DNA of 64,000 bases from Cladobotryum mycophilum (Eukaryota; Ascomycota; Sordariomycetes; Hypocreales; Hypocreaceae), in NCBI GenBank assembly GCA_036429605.1, contig JAVFKD010000016.1:2852001-2916000 (forward strand), written 5' to 3'. This document shows, in pieces, positions 22,406 to 33,998 of the stretch. Within the stretch, counting starts at the first letter, position 1, and the number at the start of each line of letters is the position of its first letter. The notes under the pieces are model-generated. The model did no database searches. It was given only the letters and a program-made list of their open reading frames with translations, and was not told the DNA's origin. Both the position numbers and the translations under genes were made by a program.

Positions 22406-24009
22406 TCAGGTAGGGGGTACGTACCTGTTTTGTCTCTCTACCTCCACTCAGTGAGGTAACATCTCCCACTCCCATTACCGGCGGGAAGCAACGGCACTCC
22501 CTCCCAAGTCATGTCAGTGCGAGATACAGTGGGTTATACCCTATGCCCATAGTGGCACTACCAATTACCAAGCAAACCAGCAATTTGGCACTTTTGACTC
22601 GACAACGAATGCAACGGCATGTCTGTCATATGTCTTGTCTTGGTCTCCTTTTGTCTCTCCGTTATCTGTCCAACTACCTACGGTGAGTCTAATGAATAAT
22701 AAAATTCCCGATCCATGAAGAAGTTGTTTTAAAATCACGCAAACTGTTTCTCTGTTTGCGTAGTGGACTATGGATCTTATGGAGTGCATATGGAGTTATG
22801 GAGCATGGTACGGTAGCAACAGAAGTTGGTTTATGCATGTACATGTACCAATACGACATCTGTACATTGTATCAGGCATGCATAACGTGCAGAGAGAGAC
22901 AAGAGACAGAGAGGTGTGCTCTGATCTCATCCATTCGTCGATCGCTCCTTTCCATGCGGCTGCGCAAGCTTATTTTTGTCTTTTTTAGGTAGTCGACCTT
23001 GGCGATACGCTCAGCAGCAAGCCCGAACCGCCTACAACACCGCAACAGGAGAGGGACATCCATACAAAAGCGTCGACGAAAATACTCAAAACAATGATCT
23101 ACAAACTTTCTTGATGATCCGATCCTTTAATCCGCAACGTCAAACATGGGAACGCGTAATCCGGTACTTGCACGCACACTCACATTTTGGAATAAATGAT
23201 ATTCCCAAATCTGTTTTTTTGCCGTGTTTTCCTTTTCAACCCCCTGAAGGCGAGACAAAAATAATGACGCTAAGTGGCCTCTTAATTTCGGTTCACTTTG
23301 AGGCTGGGTCACCCCCCAAGTCCATCCCTCCCCCCTCTCTCTTCCTCCTCCTCTCTTATGACAGGTGTGGCTGCAAGCATTTTCTTGACTGATTCAATCA
23401 GCTTTTCCGGTCAAAGTTTTTCCTAGTCCAACAATCAGGGGCGCTACGGAGTTGCTAGACTTGCGTTTTTTTGGTGGCATTAGCCATAGCGTGGCATTGG
23501 GAATGACATGGTGGATGGATCGTAGGGAACCGATCTCCGAGTTCCATCCATCTCTCGGGGAACCAGCTTTTTCCTTGTTCTGCCTGTTACTTGTGCTGTA
23601 CGAGGTACGTACGGACGTACGAGAACATGGATAGATACACACTTAGCACCGTAAGACGAGAAAATCTCCTGCATCTCAACGGAGTTACGGCTTCTCTATA
23701 AACGGATAAGATGATGGAGATCTTTCTTTTCCACCCATCCATCCATCATCATCATCAAGGGGGTGGTCTCCCATCTAGGCACAGGATGGGTTCAATGCCA
23801 ACGCCCGTCCCTCGAATGGCATCATGATTCATGACCATGTTACTTTGCGAGCAAAAAAACCACATTACTCTTCCCCAAGTAAGCAAACCAAGGTCCCAGC
23901 TCCTTCTGAATGGCTTCTTCGCTTCGATTTCCAAATTCAAGGTCACAACGGGTCTTGGTGCCAAAAGGTCTTGGCCATGCTAGACAAACGTGCGACCCTT
24001 GTCTTGTAA

Positions 24010-24040
24010 ACATGGGATGGACATGGGATGGACATGGGAT
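24010..24040. repeat. Three-copy 11-bp tandem repeat
   Basis: The unit ACATGGGATGG is repeated almost perfectly three times, with no coding context. Confidence 0.8.
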
Positions 24041-25486
24041 TGCTTCCTCCCCTCTGTCAGGTCCCGCCAAGCTGGCCCATAATACGAAGACTACTATAAC
24101 CGAGCAGTGGCCCGCGATGGAAATACGGGAGGTAGCAGTATGGAGTACGGATACTTGCACTGCTTATGCCGGTCAAACCGTTTTGTGCGACGAGTCTGTT
24201 CTCTCTCTGTTGGTTAATTAGTTATTACCAATCTTCCCCCTTCTTCTTCCCCGAATCAGGAGTTCCGTTTGACCGCTCTTGCGTTTTCCCTCTCCCCCGT
24301 GCATCATGAGATTAACGACCCCCCCAAAAAAAGATGATGTTGTCTTGAAGTGTTGGACGATTTGGATGCTTGGATGCTTGGAAATAGCTTGACAAGGGAG
24401 CGATGGAGTAATGTCACTGTTCAGCCCCGTAAGGCGTAGGATCAAAAGAAGAGCCAACCAACCATAAGTCAGCCAACAGCCAAGAATTGGAGGACTTTAA
24501 CATCACACACCATCATCACATCGAAAAATGCCGGACCTTTCCTCCACAATAAACTCCTTTTGCCGATGTGGTCCCAAGGCCGATGATCCGGGTTCTGTTT
24601 TCAGTGAGCTTGGTTGTTTGGTGAAAGAGAGAGAGCCACTTGACCAAGGAGCCACCAAACGCCTCGCATGGCCCGTCAGGAATTTAAACATGGTAAGAAA
24701 CTTGGAACTATCAGGAAATAGCCATCAGAGTTACACACTTTACACAATAACTCTATCGTTAGCTCGCAAGCCCTTTTTCCGGTTCACCGTTTTCGAGGCT
24801 TGCAGCTTGTGCAGCTTGTTTGTTTTTAGCTTACCCTACATGCACCGATTTACAGCCCCCCCCTCCCCCTTCTTTCAGAGAAGAAGGTTGTCTTTCTCCA
24901 ATCAACATCTCCAATCCTTCTTCTTCTTTAGTGGCTTTCCATTTCTTTACATAATTGGCACTCGATCTTGATCCGGAGCCAAAGTCAGCCAGCCATCCAG
25001 CCAAGCTCTTCTTTTGATGGGCTTTCCTTAAGCTTACTTCGTATTCCGCTCCTCCCCCAACCTCCACCTCCACCTCCACCTCCATCACGTCCATCCACCA
25101 TGTGGGCAACCACTTCATATCTTAGTTAGCCTGATAGACAACATTGGCAGGCAGACAGACAGACAGAAAGCTCCTCATGCAACTGACAACGTTCCCGGCT
25201 TAGTCTTGGATCCAAAAACCTCGTGTTTATGCAGCCAACTTGACGTCACTGCCGATATTGACAGCCTACAGCGACAACTCACGAGACACACAACTCAATA
25301 TATTGCATCCCATCCATGTAAAGGCCGCTAATAGACAAGAACCCAAAGCAGTGCATCATCATGATGACCCCTCCCCCCACTACCACCACCACCACCACCA
25401 CTACTCTCCCAAGGTTTCGACCGGTTTACCTTGAACGTTACTTTCCCAGCCTCGCAGATCCGACAGTGTCAGCCGTCAAACTAAGT

Positions 25487-25519
25487 TTCTTCTTCTTCTT
25501 CTTCTTCTTCTTCTTCTTT
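25487..25519. repeat. TTC trinucleotide tract
   Basis: About eleven TTC units within a pyrimidine-rich intergenic segment. Confidence 0.9.
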
Positions 25520-27548
25520 CCTTTTCTCTCTTTCGGCTTTCATCGTTTCTCTCCGGAAAAAGCTGTTGCGTTTCTCACAGTGGAAGCCTCCGTCGCTACC
25601 GAGTCAGAGCAAAACGTCTACAACGTCTTTTCCACTACAACGCTAAGAAAAGCCCGCCTCCCCCAAAAACGTGGCAAAACGGGTTGGACAAGAAAAAAAC
25701 AGCACGACGCCTCTTCTCGGGCTTCAGCTAAAATCCTTTTGCTTACCTTTAGATGCTGCTGCTTAGCTCCAGCTGCGGAAAAATACCAAGAGAGAAGAAG
25801 AATTTAAAAAAAAAAAAAAAAATCTAGAACCTGGAGGATGAGGTGTGTTCCGTCTTCGCATATGCGGGGGAGCCCGAATGATCAAAAAAAAACTCCCCAA
25901 CTACCACCCCAAGAAGCTGAAAGGGCAACGGAACATCATCCATCCATCAGCTAAGCTCTCTAGCTCCATCTTCAGCTCTCGCATAATTCCGAAGAAGAAG
26001 GAAGAAGGGGAAGAAGGATGAATGGATGGGATCATGGCCATGTCTTTTCCGGTTCGTTGGTTTTGCTTGCTTGACTTGCTGGCCCTGCTTGAACCCTTGT
26101 TTGTGTGGGAACTACGTCTGTTCTGATGGATGTGAACGTAATAATGGAACTGCTGCTCTTACAAGTAGGTGCTACAGACATTGGCAAGGCAAGGCAAGGC
26201 AACTCCGGCACCGTCTTGTCTTTGTGAAATGATGATGGCCACCTACTTAGTCACATCGACTCACATCACACTCACTGCTCCTCATAGTATCTAAAAAATT
26301 CACTGGAATCACACCTTTTCCCCCATTCTCCATTCCTCCTCCCTCTCCCTCTCCCTCTGCCAATCACAAACACCCAAAAAAGGGAACAAGACATGTAACA
26401 CCAAAAAAAGAAGGTCACTGAGATATCCAATTTGCGCGCCTAGATAACCACACTTTCTTCCACTACAGGTAGTACAAGGAAAGAAAAGGAAAGAAAAAAG
26501 AAAAAAGAAACAGAAACACTCATAATAACGGCCAAACTTGTATGTTTTCGGCCGAAAAAGCCGGAGAATGGGCTGCTGCTGCTACCTCTTTTTTTTATGG
26601 TAATAAAACAAAATGTCTCACGAATTTACAACCACATCATTTTCACATCCTCGGAGCTGGGGGAACTGGTCCACGCACAATGCAACACCCGAACATACAC
26701 ACCACTCACGTACTCGGTCGGTCAGTCAACTCACTCTTCAACATGTTTCTGTCTTGTTTTGCATGTAAAACAAATTACATACATTGCATTACAAGTACAT
26801 GTCTCTGTTTCGTTTTTGTTTCTGTTTCTGTTTTGTTTGGTTCGTAGGGGCAAGTAATTCCGCGCCATACCAGCGTGACATTCTTCATCTCTCTTAGACC
26901 CGAGTCCCTGCCCCTTTGCCCACGAGACAATTCACGGAGTTCATGTGAAAAGAATCTTCTTTAGTCATATAAATGAGAGAGATAGTAAAAAAACGATGGG
27001 GATGCACCGCATGCTGCAGACGCAATAAATTAAAAAGAAAACCGAACCCCCTCCAAAAAAGAACACGAGAATTGCCAAGCATCGTATTTTTTTCTACAAA
27101 AATATCGCCAAGGCAGACCATTACTTTCTGCCTACTAATATACAGAATAGCATGTGGGATGGCCACCAATAATCCTGCATCTCCATCTAACCAAGGTATC
27201 CATCTCGAGCCAACCAGGTCGTTAATATAAATATTGTACCGGACGGGGCGCGCCACGTATGATGCCATTGTATAGCTCTCTTGTAAAAAAAAAAAAAAGA
27301 CAAAGAAAAAAAAACAGCAGACGGCTTTCCTAATCCATGCCTTTTTTCTGTTTCATGTTTTCTCTCTTCTTTCTGTTTGGTCATAAATCATATTCCCACA
27401 ACTCTCGACTGGGGGGTGGGAGGATATTTCCATCTCAAAGGGGGCTTTACCAAAGACCCGAGTCACCCCGTCCGTCTCCTAAGCCCAATACACATCTCAA
27501 ACAAAAGAAAAAAAAACACCCCAAACAAACATATTCCATAGTGCCCAA

Positions 27549-29973
27549 CTATTTTACAATAACCAACTCGTCATCATCGTCATCCTCCAGTGCCACCTGC
27601 CTCTCCACCAGATTCCCTATGCTTTCCCGCCCTGCTATGCGAATCCCTTTATCCGTGACGAACCGAGTCTTCTTCCTCAGCGGTGGCTGCTCGGGCTTGA
27701 ACTTCTCCCCGTCCTTCATGTTTGCCAGCTTGTCCCTCAGGCCACTACCCCAGCCGAACCCCAACGGTCTGCGGCTGTTGTCTCCATTGCTGCTGCCGGT
27801 TATTGAACCTGCATGTGAACTGCCTGTCCGTTTCCTCTTGACAGGACTTAGATGAATCTCACGGTCCCTGTCGAGAAACAGAGATGCTATATCTGGTCTT
27901 ACAGGTTCCTCTGTATCCGCCGAGTTCAATCCCTGACTTGACGAGTTGCTGCCAGAGGGTTGACCCGTGCTGTTCCTCGATCCCGCACGCTGCATGTACT
28001 CCCTTCCAGCAGCGTTGCCAATCTGACCGAGTTTCTTCATTATGTCGCGTTCCCTCTCCTTCGATTCCATATTCCTTTTCAAAAACTCGGCCTTCTCCTT
28101 GCGGTCGGAAGCGCTTCGATCCCTACCATCAATGAGGTCGGAAGCACTGTGTGTTTTTGACACGAACCAGTGCGTCTTTGTCTCCCAGTCGTAGTTGTGA
28201 GGCTTCTTCTTGCCAAACTCAAACGGTTCCTTGGAGGTGTGCTGTGGTTTAGATCGCTCGCGGCTGCCAAAGCTATGTGAATTAACCTCCATCCGTGTTG
28301 ACCGCTGCTTGCGGATTGCCTCGTTGGAGTGAAACTCGCAAAACTGAGTTCGTTTTTTGTTCACCCACGCATTACACAAGTCGCCATCCTTCTTCATTGC
28401 CTGACAGAAACCCAAGTCGCGAGCTGTACCAACTTCAATAATTGTATCTTCGTCGGAATTAAGTACGAGACTGAATCGTCCGGTATCCTGTCTGCCGGGT
28501 GGAGGTGGCATAACGTTTGGATTGAGAATGGCCACGACAGTTCCCTCTGTCAGCTTCCAATACCGCGTAAACCCTGTGTTGAAGAGGAACAAGTCTAATT
28601 CGTACTCCAAATCTACCAGAGAAACGACCATGTACTTTCCTCTATCCTCCTGTTTTTGACCGTTCTTCGCAGCAGTTGGCTTGTGCGCGCGAGGCTCTGA
28701 TTTCTTTGCGACAACTGCAAAGACGACAATGTCTTGCTCAATATCGGGCAAGGCAAAGTCGGGGGCTTTGACTACCTTCAAGAGGTCCTTGATGTTGAGA
28801 GTCTTCTTTCCCGAGACATGTCTGGCGAGGACTGTGTGAGGTAATATGCGCTTAGATAGATGGAAACTTGAGTAGGGCTCAAAGGACGTAGACTGATCCC
28901 CCGAGGAGTCTATTGCCATGGGACCACCACCCCTTTGATCGTTTGAGTTGGTCGAGTCTGACGTGTTACTCATACCGGAGAAAGAACGGAAACTCGGCGC
29001 AGTTTGACTTGAAGTTAGACTCCCAGACCCTGATCTCGGTTTGCCCATAATTTCATCTCTTGTAAATGACCGGGTCATTAATGGCTCGTCTGGAATGTCG
29101 ACAGCTTGCTTTTTGAACTGCTCCATCTCATCCTTTCCAATACCGAAAGCGTTGGATCTTAGTTTCTGTATCCTTTCCTGTCTCTCGGCGCGAGATGCCT
29201 CCTCGTTTCTCGCAGAAAATAGCCTCTCGTTGAAGCTTTTTGGCCGGGACGAGTCCGATTGCATAGGGGAATTAAGTGATCTTGATCGCTCCAGAAACCC
29301 TCCCCTTTGATTCATCGCATCATTGTCACCCGCCGTTCTTCTGAAGCTGGGTGCCCTCTTCAGCGATATATCCTTGGCCTTCAACCCCTTGTCGATTCCC
29401 AGCAATACTCTGCTCGGTGATTTTGGAGGTAGTAATGCTTCCGTTTTCCTTACGGGCGATGCGGGAACCTGGATAAAACTCTGCGACATCGGTCGAGGCT
29501 TTTCTTCCGCTTCTGGCGTCTTCACTCGCGCGCCACGCCGTGGTAGGTTGTCAGAAGCCGCCGACGATGATCTGAAAACATCATCATTTAACCTGTTTGA
29601 TCCAGTGGCATCTTTCTCTTTCGCCTTTTGAAGCCGCTTTAACTTTAAGCGCGCCTGAATCTCTTGTAGCTTCAGCTGGAGCGTCTCCTCATCTTCGTCG
29701 TCTTCCATCTCCTGGTCGTGCATGTCTTCGGATTGTGATATGACGGAGGCGAGGGCTCGAGTATGCTGTCGTGTGGGAGATAATGTAGGAGAATTCTGAT
29801 TTAGCATATCGCGATATCGCTGACGACCCTTGGGCGTGCTCAAGAGAGCTTCATGAGGGGATCGAGGAGGCCAAGAAGGCTCCGTGTTTTGGGATCCTGC
29901 AGAGCGATCAGATTAGTCGGGGGTGGACACTTTTTTTTTCAGGAGCAATGAGACTCTGCTGACCTGGAGCCAT
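27549..29973 (-). CDS. MCM10: DNA replication factor Mcm10
   Basis: Two exons on the minus strand: a 10-nt first exon, 29973-29964, then 29896-27549, with a 67-nt intron; 785 residues. The short first exon supplies the start (MAPGSQNTEP); without it no ATG lies in the conserved N-terminus. Acidic and coiled-coil-prone sequence at about 70-115 fits the self-association region. An OB-fold follows at about 350-490 (KRILPHTVLARHVSGKKTLN, FAVVAKKSEPR, LFLFNTGFTRYWKLTEGTVV). The Mcm10 zinc finger CQAMKKDGDLC with FCEFH (CCCH) is at about 500-525. The conserved KKTRFVTDKGIRIAGRE motif is near the C-terminus. Mcm10 binds the MCM helicase, DNA and polymerase alpha-primase at origins in the nucleus. 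It is divergent from the RNase H2B gene across 770 bp that hold MCB-like elements. Confidence 0.94.
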
Positions 29974-30185
29974 AGCGAATGCAGCGAATGGGCCAGATGC
30001 AGTCAACGGGGCCCCAGTTTTGAGGCGCAAACACTCAGGGCGCTGGAGCAGCAAGCCCTTGCTAATGTCCAACAGCGGGCCTGGCCATCCGGGAGGAGGA
30101 GGGCGAGTCGTAAGCGCAGGTCGACAAGATTAAAGGCTGAAACCAGCAGCAAAGCTGGCTCAATGTACGTAACAAATAAATCCAG

Positions 30186-30235
30186 ACAAGACAAGACAAG
30201 GCAAGGCAAGACAAGACAAGGCAAGGCAAGACAAG
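30186..30235. repeat. ACAAG/GCAAG pentamer array with a 20-bp higher-order period
   Basis: Ten tandem pentamers ordered as two ACAAG then two GCAAG, twice over, then further ACAAG units, so a 20-bp period sits on a 5-bp period. It lies in the MCM10/RNase H2B divergent promoter. Confidence 0.9.
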
Positions 30236-30528
30236 AAGTAGAGAGTAGCCAGATGCAGAACAAGAGAAATGCTTTCGTCTACTTGTACTTGATGAATCTT
30301 GTTCTCCTTTGCTTTGATTTGTCTATCGAAAATTCATGCGACGTTCGGGCACCAGTTGGATTGCCGATAAGGCTTTGACGCAAATGGATGGTGTGCTGTG
30401 GAGAAGAGAGGCCGGCTTGATCCAGTTTCCCTTTGTTAGTGGAAGGGTTGGAAGGGGAAATGATAAAAAGGGTATAGCGTGATTACTTAGTTATTAGTTA
30501 ATTACTTGTGCCTGTAAGTAAGTACCAA

Positions 30529-30545
30529 ACGCGTAAAGGCGCGTC
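30529..30545. promoter_or_regulatory. MCB/E2F-like G1/S element cluster
   Basis: A perfect ACGCGT (MluI cell-cycle box) is followed within 10 bp by GGCGCGTC, about 200 bp before the RNase H2B start and 560 bp before MCM10. MBF binds ACGCGT in yeasts. A single ACGCGT is expected by chance about every 4 kb, so the pairing and the gene context carry the weight. Confidence 0.4.
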
Positions 30546-30743
30546 TCCCAGCCAATTTGCCATCTGGAGGTTTGCGACAGGGTCACTGTCATTGACAAAC
30601 AGATTTACCATTTTTGGAATTCAAGAAGCCTCATCTTTGGACTTTTGTTTATTCTTATTTTCTTGGATTTTAGCATCATACCAATCTCAATCTGTTTACC
30701 GGTCCTTCACCGTGTCTCCATATTATCGCAAAGCGAATACAAG

Positions 30744-32012
30744 ATGGCTAGAACAAGATCTGCCAAAGCCGCTCCGGCAAAACCCAAGGCGTCTGAAGCA
30801 CCGCAAAGCACCGAATCCAAGTTCGCACTCGTATCTAACGCCGGGGAATCTCCCAAGATCTTCATTCTGCCCTCAAAATCGACACCAGAAGCTAGAATTG
30901 TCACTCTGCCGCACCCAAGACATTCACGACCCTCGCGGTATCTTGTATGTCCCAAGGCCGGCATATACGAATTCACCAAGATCGCTGCACCCAAGTCAAC
31001 ACCGCGAAGTTGGCTCATCGAGTCGGCCGAAGGCTCAGATTCGAAAAATGAAGTTACAATGGGATCGGATCTCTTCGTTGCTACAGCAGTCGACCCCCTC
31101 TTCCTAGTTCTACCGGCATTGGCCGAATCAAAGATATCCAAAGGTTCAGACGAACCAAAGCGACTCTTCTTGACGAGTGACGACCACTTTGACAAGCTGC
31201 CGCAAGACGACTCGCACATGTCGGAAATTCTGCGATGGGACGCTACGCGAACACTGATCGAGGCCAGAATGGGCGCTATTTGTGACACTGTTGACGCAGG
31301 GGACGAGAGCATGTTCCGACTCAGCGAGAAGAAACTATTGGATGTCATTTTGGAAAAGGCTAAGAGAATGAGCGAAGGTGGATTGTCTCTAAGCATGGAA
31401 GACAAGTTTGTCAAGAAAATGTTGGAAGCACCCCTTGTGCTGAAAAAGATCGAGGCCAAGGAGAGCAAAGCGGCCACATCTGACTCCGGATCATCAACCC
31501 CTTTGGCCGACTCCGCCACTTCCCAGTCCACTGCTTCAACCGCGGACACTGATGCATCGCAGCCAAGTACCGCTGCAACATCGTTCACAGATGAGACAAT
31601 TGCAGAGAGCCTTGTCAGCGCTATAGAGGCATCTCCTGAAGTCACTAAACTTCAGAGACTCCGAGTAGCGTTTGACTTCATCTGCTCCAACTATGTGACG
31701 CCAATTTTGGCGGACCAGTTGAAACAAAGCCTTGCCAAGGGAGACATTGGGTCAACAGACTTCTCTCCCTTGGATGACTATCTGACTAGTCTCGCGAAAT
31801 TACGGTCTGAGGCCTTGGCTACAAGTTCATCCGCCGACTTCTCGCTTCGGAGGCGTCGCGACGAGGATGAAGACGAGGCCCGAGCAGAGAAGAGAAGAAA
31901 GCTCGAGGAAGACAAGAAGAAAAAGGCTAGCGAGAGCAGGGCAGTTCGGGACCTCAAAAAGGTGAATACCACGGGTATGAAGAAGCTCAGTGAATTCTTC
32001 AAGAAGAAATAA
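30744..32012 (+). CDS. RNH202: Ribonuclease H2 subunit B
   Basis: One exon, 422 residues, starting MARTRSAKAAPAK. It has the Ydr279/RNASEH2B architecture: an N-terminal triple-barrel region (FALVSNAGESPKIFILP, HPRHSRPSRYLVCPKAGIYE), then a winged-helix region with DPLFLVLPAL, FDKLP and WDATRTLIEARMGAICDTV. A Ser/Thr-rich linker (about 250-300), a helical segment (LRVAFDFICSNYVTPILADQ) and a basic tail follow. The last residues (M412, L415, F418, F419) form a PCNA-interacting motif lacking only the leading Gln. The subunit is a non-catalytic part of the trimer that removes ribonucleotides from DNA and RNA-DNA hybrids in the nucleus, and the tail would tether it to PCNA. Its 3' end converges on Duo1 with 96 bp between stop codons. 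Confidence 0.91.
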   Translation: MARTRSAKAAPAKPKASEAPQSTESKFALVSNAGESPKIFILPSKSTPEARIVTLPHPRHSRPSRYLVCPKAGIYEFTKIAAPKSTPRSWLIESAEGSDSKNEVTMGSDLFVATAVDPLFLVLPALAESKISKGSDEPKRLFLTSDDHFDKLPQDDSHMSEILRWDATRTLIEARMGAICDTVDAGDESMFRLSEKKLLDVILEKAKRMSEGGLSLSMEDKFVKKMLEAPLVLKKIEAKESKAATSDSGSSTPLADSATSQSTASTADTDASQPSTAATSFTDETIAESLVSAIEASPEVTKLQRLRVAFDFICSNYVTPILADQLKQSLAKGDIGSTDFSPLDDYLTSLAKLRSEALATSSSADFSLRRRRDEDEDEARAEKRRKLEEDKKKKASESRAVRDLKKVNTTGMKKLSEFFKKK

Positions 32013-32108
32013 TAGATGCTTTCCGTCCCCTTTTCAAATATGGGTATCTACGACGTGAAAAGGAAACTCAAGGGGGGCCTGGCGATGTGCGGAATCCAGC
32101 TCTCGCAA

Positions 32109-32875
32109 TTATTTTGCCGCTCTATAACGACCTCTAGTCGTACCGTATCCTCTACCAATGCCTGAACCCCCACGACTGCTTGAAGCACCCGTATTGGTAG
32201 TTGTCTCCGTCAAGCGACTAGAGCTGGACCCGGAAGCAACTCTTGAGGCTGGCCGTGTTCGACCTCGCGCTCCGCGAACCCCAACAGATCCACGAGACCC
32301 GCGGGCCGGGGCCGCTGTAGTCAATGATCTCTTCTGTTCGTCCTCTTCCCGCCGTCGACGAGCGTCTTCCCGGCGTTGTTCCTCTTCGACGGCTCTCCGT
32401 TTTAGGGCTTGTTGTCGTCGCAGTTCCTCCCCCTCTATCTCCGCTAAGTCTTCGGAAGCACCTTTGAAATTGGGGTTAAGGAGTAATCGCTGGTTGTGTT
32501 CGGTTTGGGAGAGAATTCGGGTCCAGGTGTTTAAAAGGGTAGAGGCGTTTGCGACGGTTTTGGATACAGCCTTGGGGGTCATGTCAATATTACCAAGGTC
32601 ACCCGGGTAGTTTCAAGTTTACTGCCTACCTCCATGTTCCCTCCAGTACGTTGTAGAGTGCCAATGATGCCTTCAACGACCTCATTAATATTTCTTACTC
32701 CTTCCAACTCTCTCCGCAGAATAGCCTCTCGGTCAACTGGACCAGAACCATCTTGACCGCCTGGCGTCCTTGGAGTTTTAGGGGTTCTAGGTGTCCTTGG
32801 CTGAGGCTCCGAGGGAGCATTTCGAACCGGGGATGTCCAGAGGTCCGAGTCGTCGTGCATTGTGTCATCAGCCAT
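32109..32875 (-). CDS. DUO1: DASH complex subunit Duo1
   Basis: Two exons on the minus strand, 32875-32630 and 32570-32109, with a 59-nt intron at phase 0; 235 residues. The conserved core spans the splice site: REAILRRELEGVRNINEVVE, GTLQRTGGNME, then AVSKTVANASTLLNTWTRIL and SQTEHNQRLLLNPNFKGAS. This is the Duo1 domain. The C-terminus is a basic coiled coil (RRQQALKRRAVEEEQRRED) and an Arg/Gly-rich tail ending GRYRAAK. The N-terminus holds several TP repeats (RTPRTPKTPRTPGG), candidate CDK or Ipl1-pathway phosphosites. In the DASH/Dam1 ring, Duo1 couples kinetochores to microtubules. The start MADDTMHDDSD is the first ATG after the T/C-rich leader. It shares a 1.1-kb divergent promoter with the gene at 33999. 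Confidence 0.93.
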
Positions 32876-33998
32876 TGTGGGTAGTGGGGGAGGGGGAAGG
32901 GAAGGGGGTTCGTGATGACTGCAGCAAATGAACCCTTGAGGCTGCAGCGACTTCCTGGGAAGTTGAGAAAATAAAAGAAAGAAGAAAAAAACTGCGCCGA
33001 CAGACAAGCCACAGCAAATCAAGCCTTGTCTGGAAGTATTCTAGTGTGTCGTTATGCAGCTGTGGAATGGCATCCGAATCCAGGCACGGGAATTTTGTCT
33101 GATCTGTATGTACCTTACAGAGAGAGATATAGTAGTATGGGTGTCTTTAATTCTCCCGCACTTCTGCCCGCTGCTCTGGTGACGACGATGGATGGATGCT
33201 AAAGCCAGAGCCACCTTTACAGTGGGGAACCTTGGAAGGGTTAATGCAAGACCCCTCCAGAGCACAAAACGTGGGCCAAGTAATAAAAAGAATAAAGCCT
33301 CCTCCACTGGGCTTTGGGAGGGCAAAGAGGGCTTGCGTGTTTTGATTGGCGTAATGCGGCGCGAAAAACACGCGCTGTAACAGTAAATTGAGCGGGGCTG
33401 GACGCGTCTGGCTAGGGCTACAGAGGGCCAGCAGTGGACCAACAGTGGACCAACAGAGGGCCGTCAAGGGCTGCTACTGAAACCTTTCCAGGTTGTTTTA
33501 GTGGGTGGAGGGTTGCTATGAGCAGGGGTGGCTGGTAACCGACAGCGCCCGTGTGCCAGCGCATTCCTGGCGTTGCCCCAGCCTCCCCCTCGCATCCCAG
33601 TCCTACTCTCTAAATCCCGTTCTCTTCCTCTACCATACCATCACCAAAACATCATCATCACCAAACTATCCGCTGCCGCAGTTTCTTTATCGATTTGCTC
33701 TTGCATCCTGGTTTTCCCTTTGCTTCTCTGAACGATACTTGGCAGCTTCATTCTATATCGCTCCTTGAATTTCCCTCAGACCGCCATTTTCCATCCGAAC
33801 TAGGGAACAGAAAACGTCGTGGCCAAACTGTTGGATTTTGGCTCGACTGGTGTTACCGTTTCTTGCGACTCGACAGCATCCCGAGAGTCAATTTTCATCA
33901 GACTCGACAATAGTTGCATTGCGTTTTAGTCCGAGTCGATTGAAGCGCTAGCCTATTGATTGACTTTTTTCCCTTTCTTTCTTTCTCACTTTTTCGAA
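32876..33998. other. Divergent promoter region of DUO1 and an unrecognised gene
   Basis: 1.1 kb between start codons. It carries an E2F-like GGCGCGAAAA (33358-33367) and an ACGCGT (33402-33407) within 50 bp. The right half is C/T-rich, typical of leaders in this genome. I see no gene. Confidence 0.6.
33358..33407. promoter_or_regulatory. E2F/MCB-like element pair
   Basis: GGCGCGAAAA (33358-33367) is the complement of the E2F/DP consensus TTTSGCGC with flanks. An ACGCGCTG-like core follows at once, and ACGCGT is at 33402-33407. It lies 483-532 bp upstream of DUO1 and about 600 bp upstream of the gene at 33999. Confidence 0.42.

Larger units (their letters stand above)
19994..27548. other. Long gene-free stretch (7.6 kb) between tyrosinase and Mcm10
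   Basis: The overlapping open frames on both strands at 20.2-21.3 kb have no domain-like sequence. The stretch holds an AG microsatellite (22381-22405), three copies of an 11-bp unit ACATGGGATGG (about 24010-24040), a TTC tract (25487-25519), a run of A near 25804-25822, an ATGC repeat near 22005-22020 and TACTCCGTAC at 21983-21992. It should include the tyrosinase promoter at its left end. I see no supported gene in the rest. Confidence 0.5.
29974..30743. other. Divergent promoter region of MCM10 and the RNase H2B gene
   Basis: 770 bp between two start codons facing away from each other. It holds a 50-bp ACAAG/GCAAG repeat (30186-30235) and an MCB-like cluster at 30529-30545. I see no gene. 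Confidence 0.65.
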
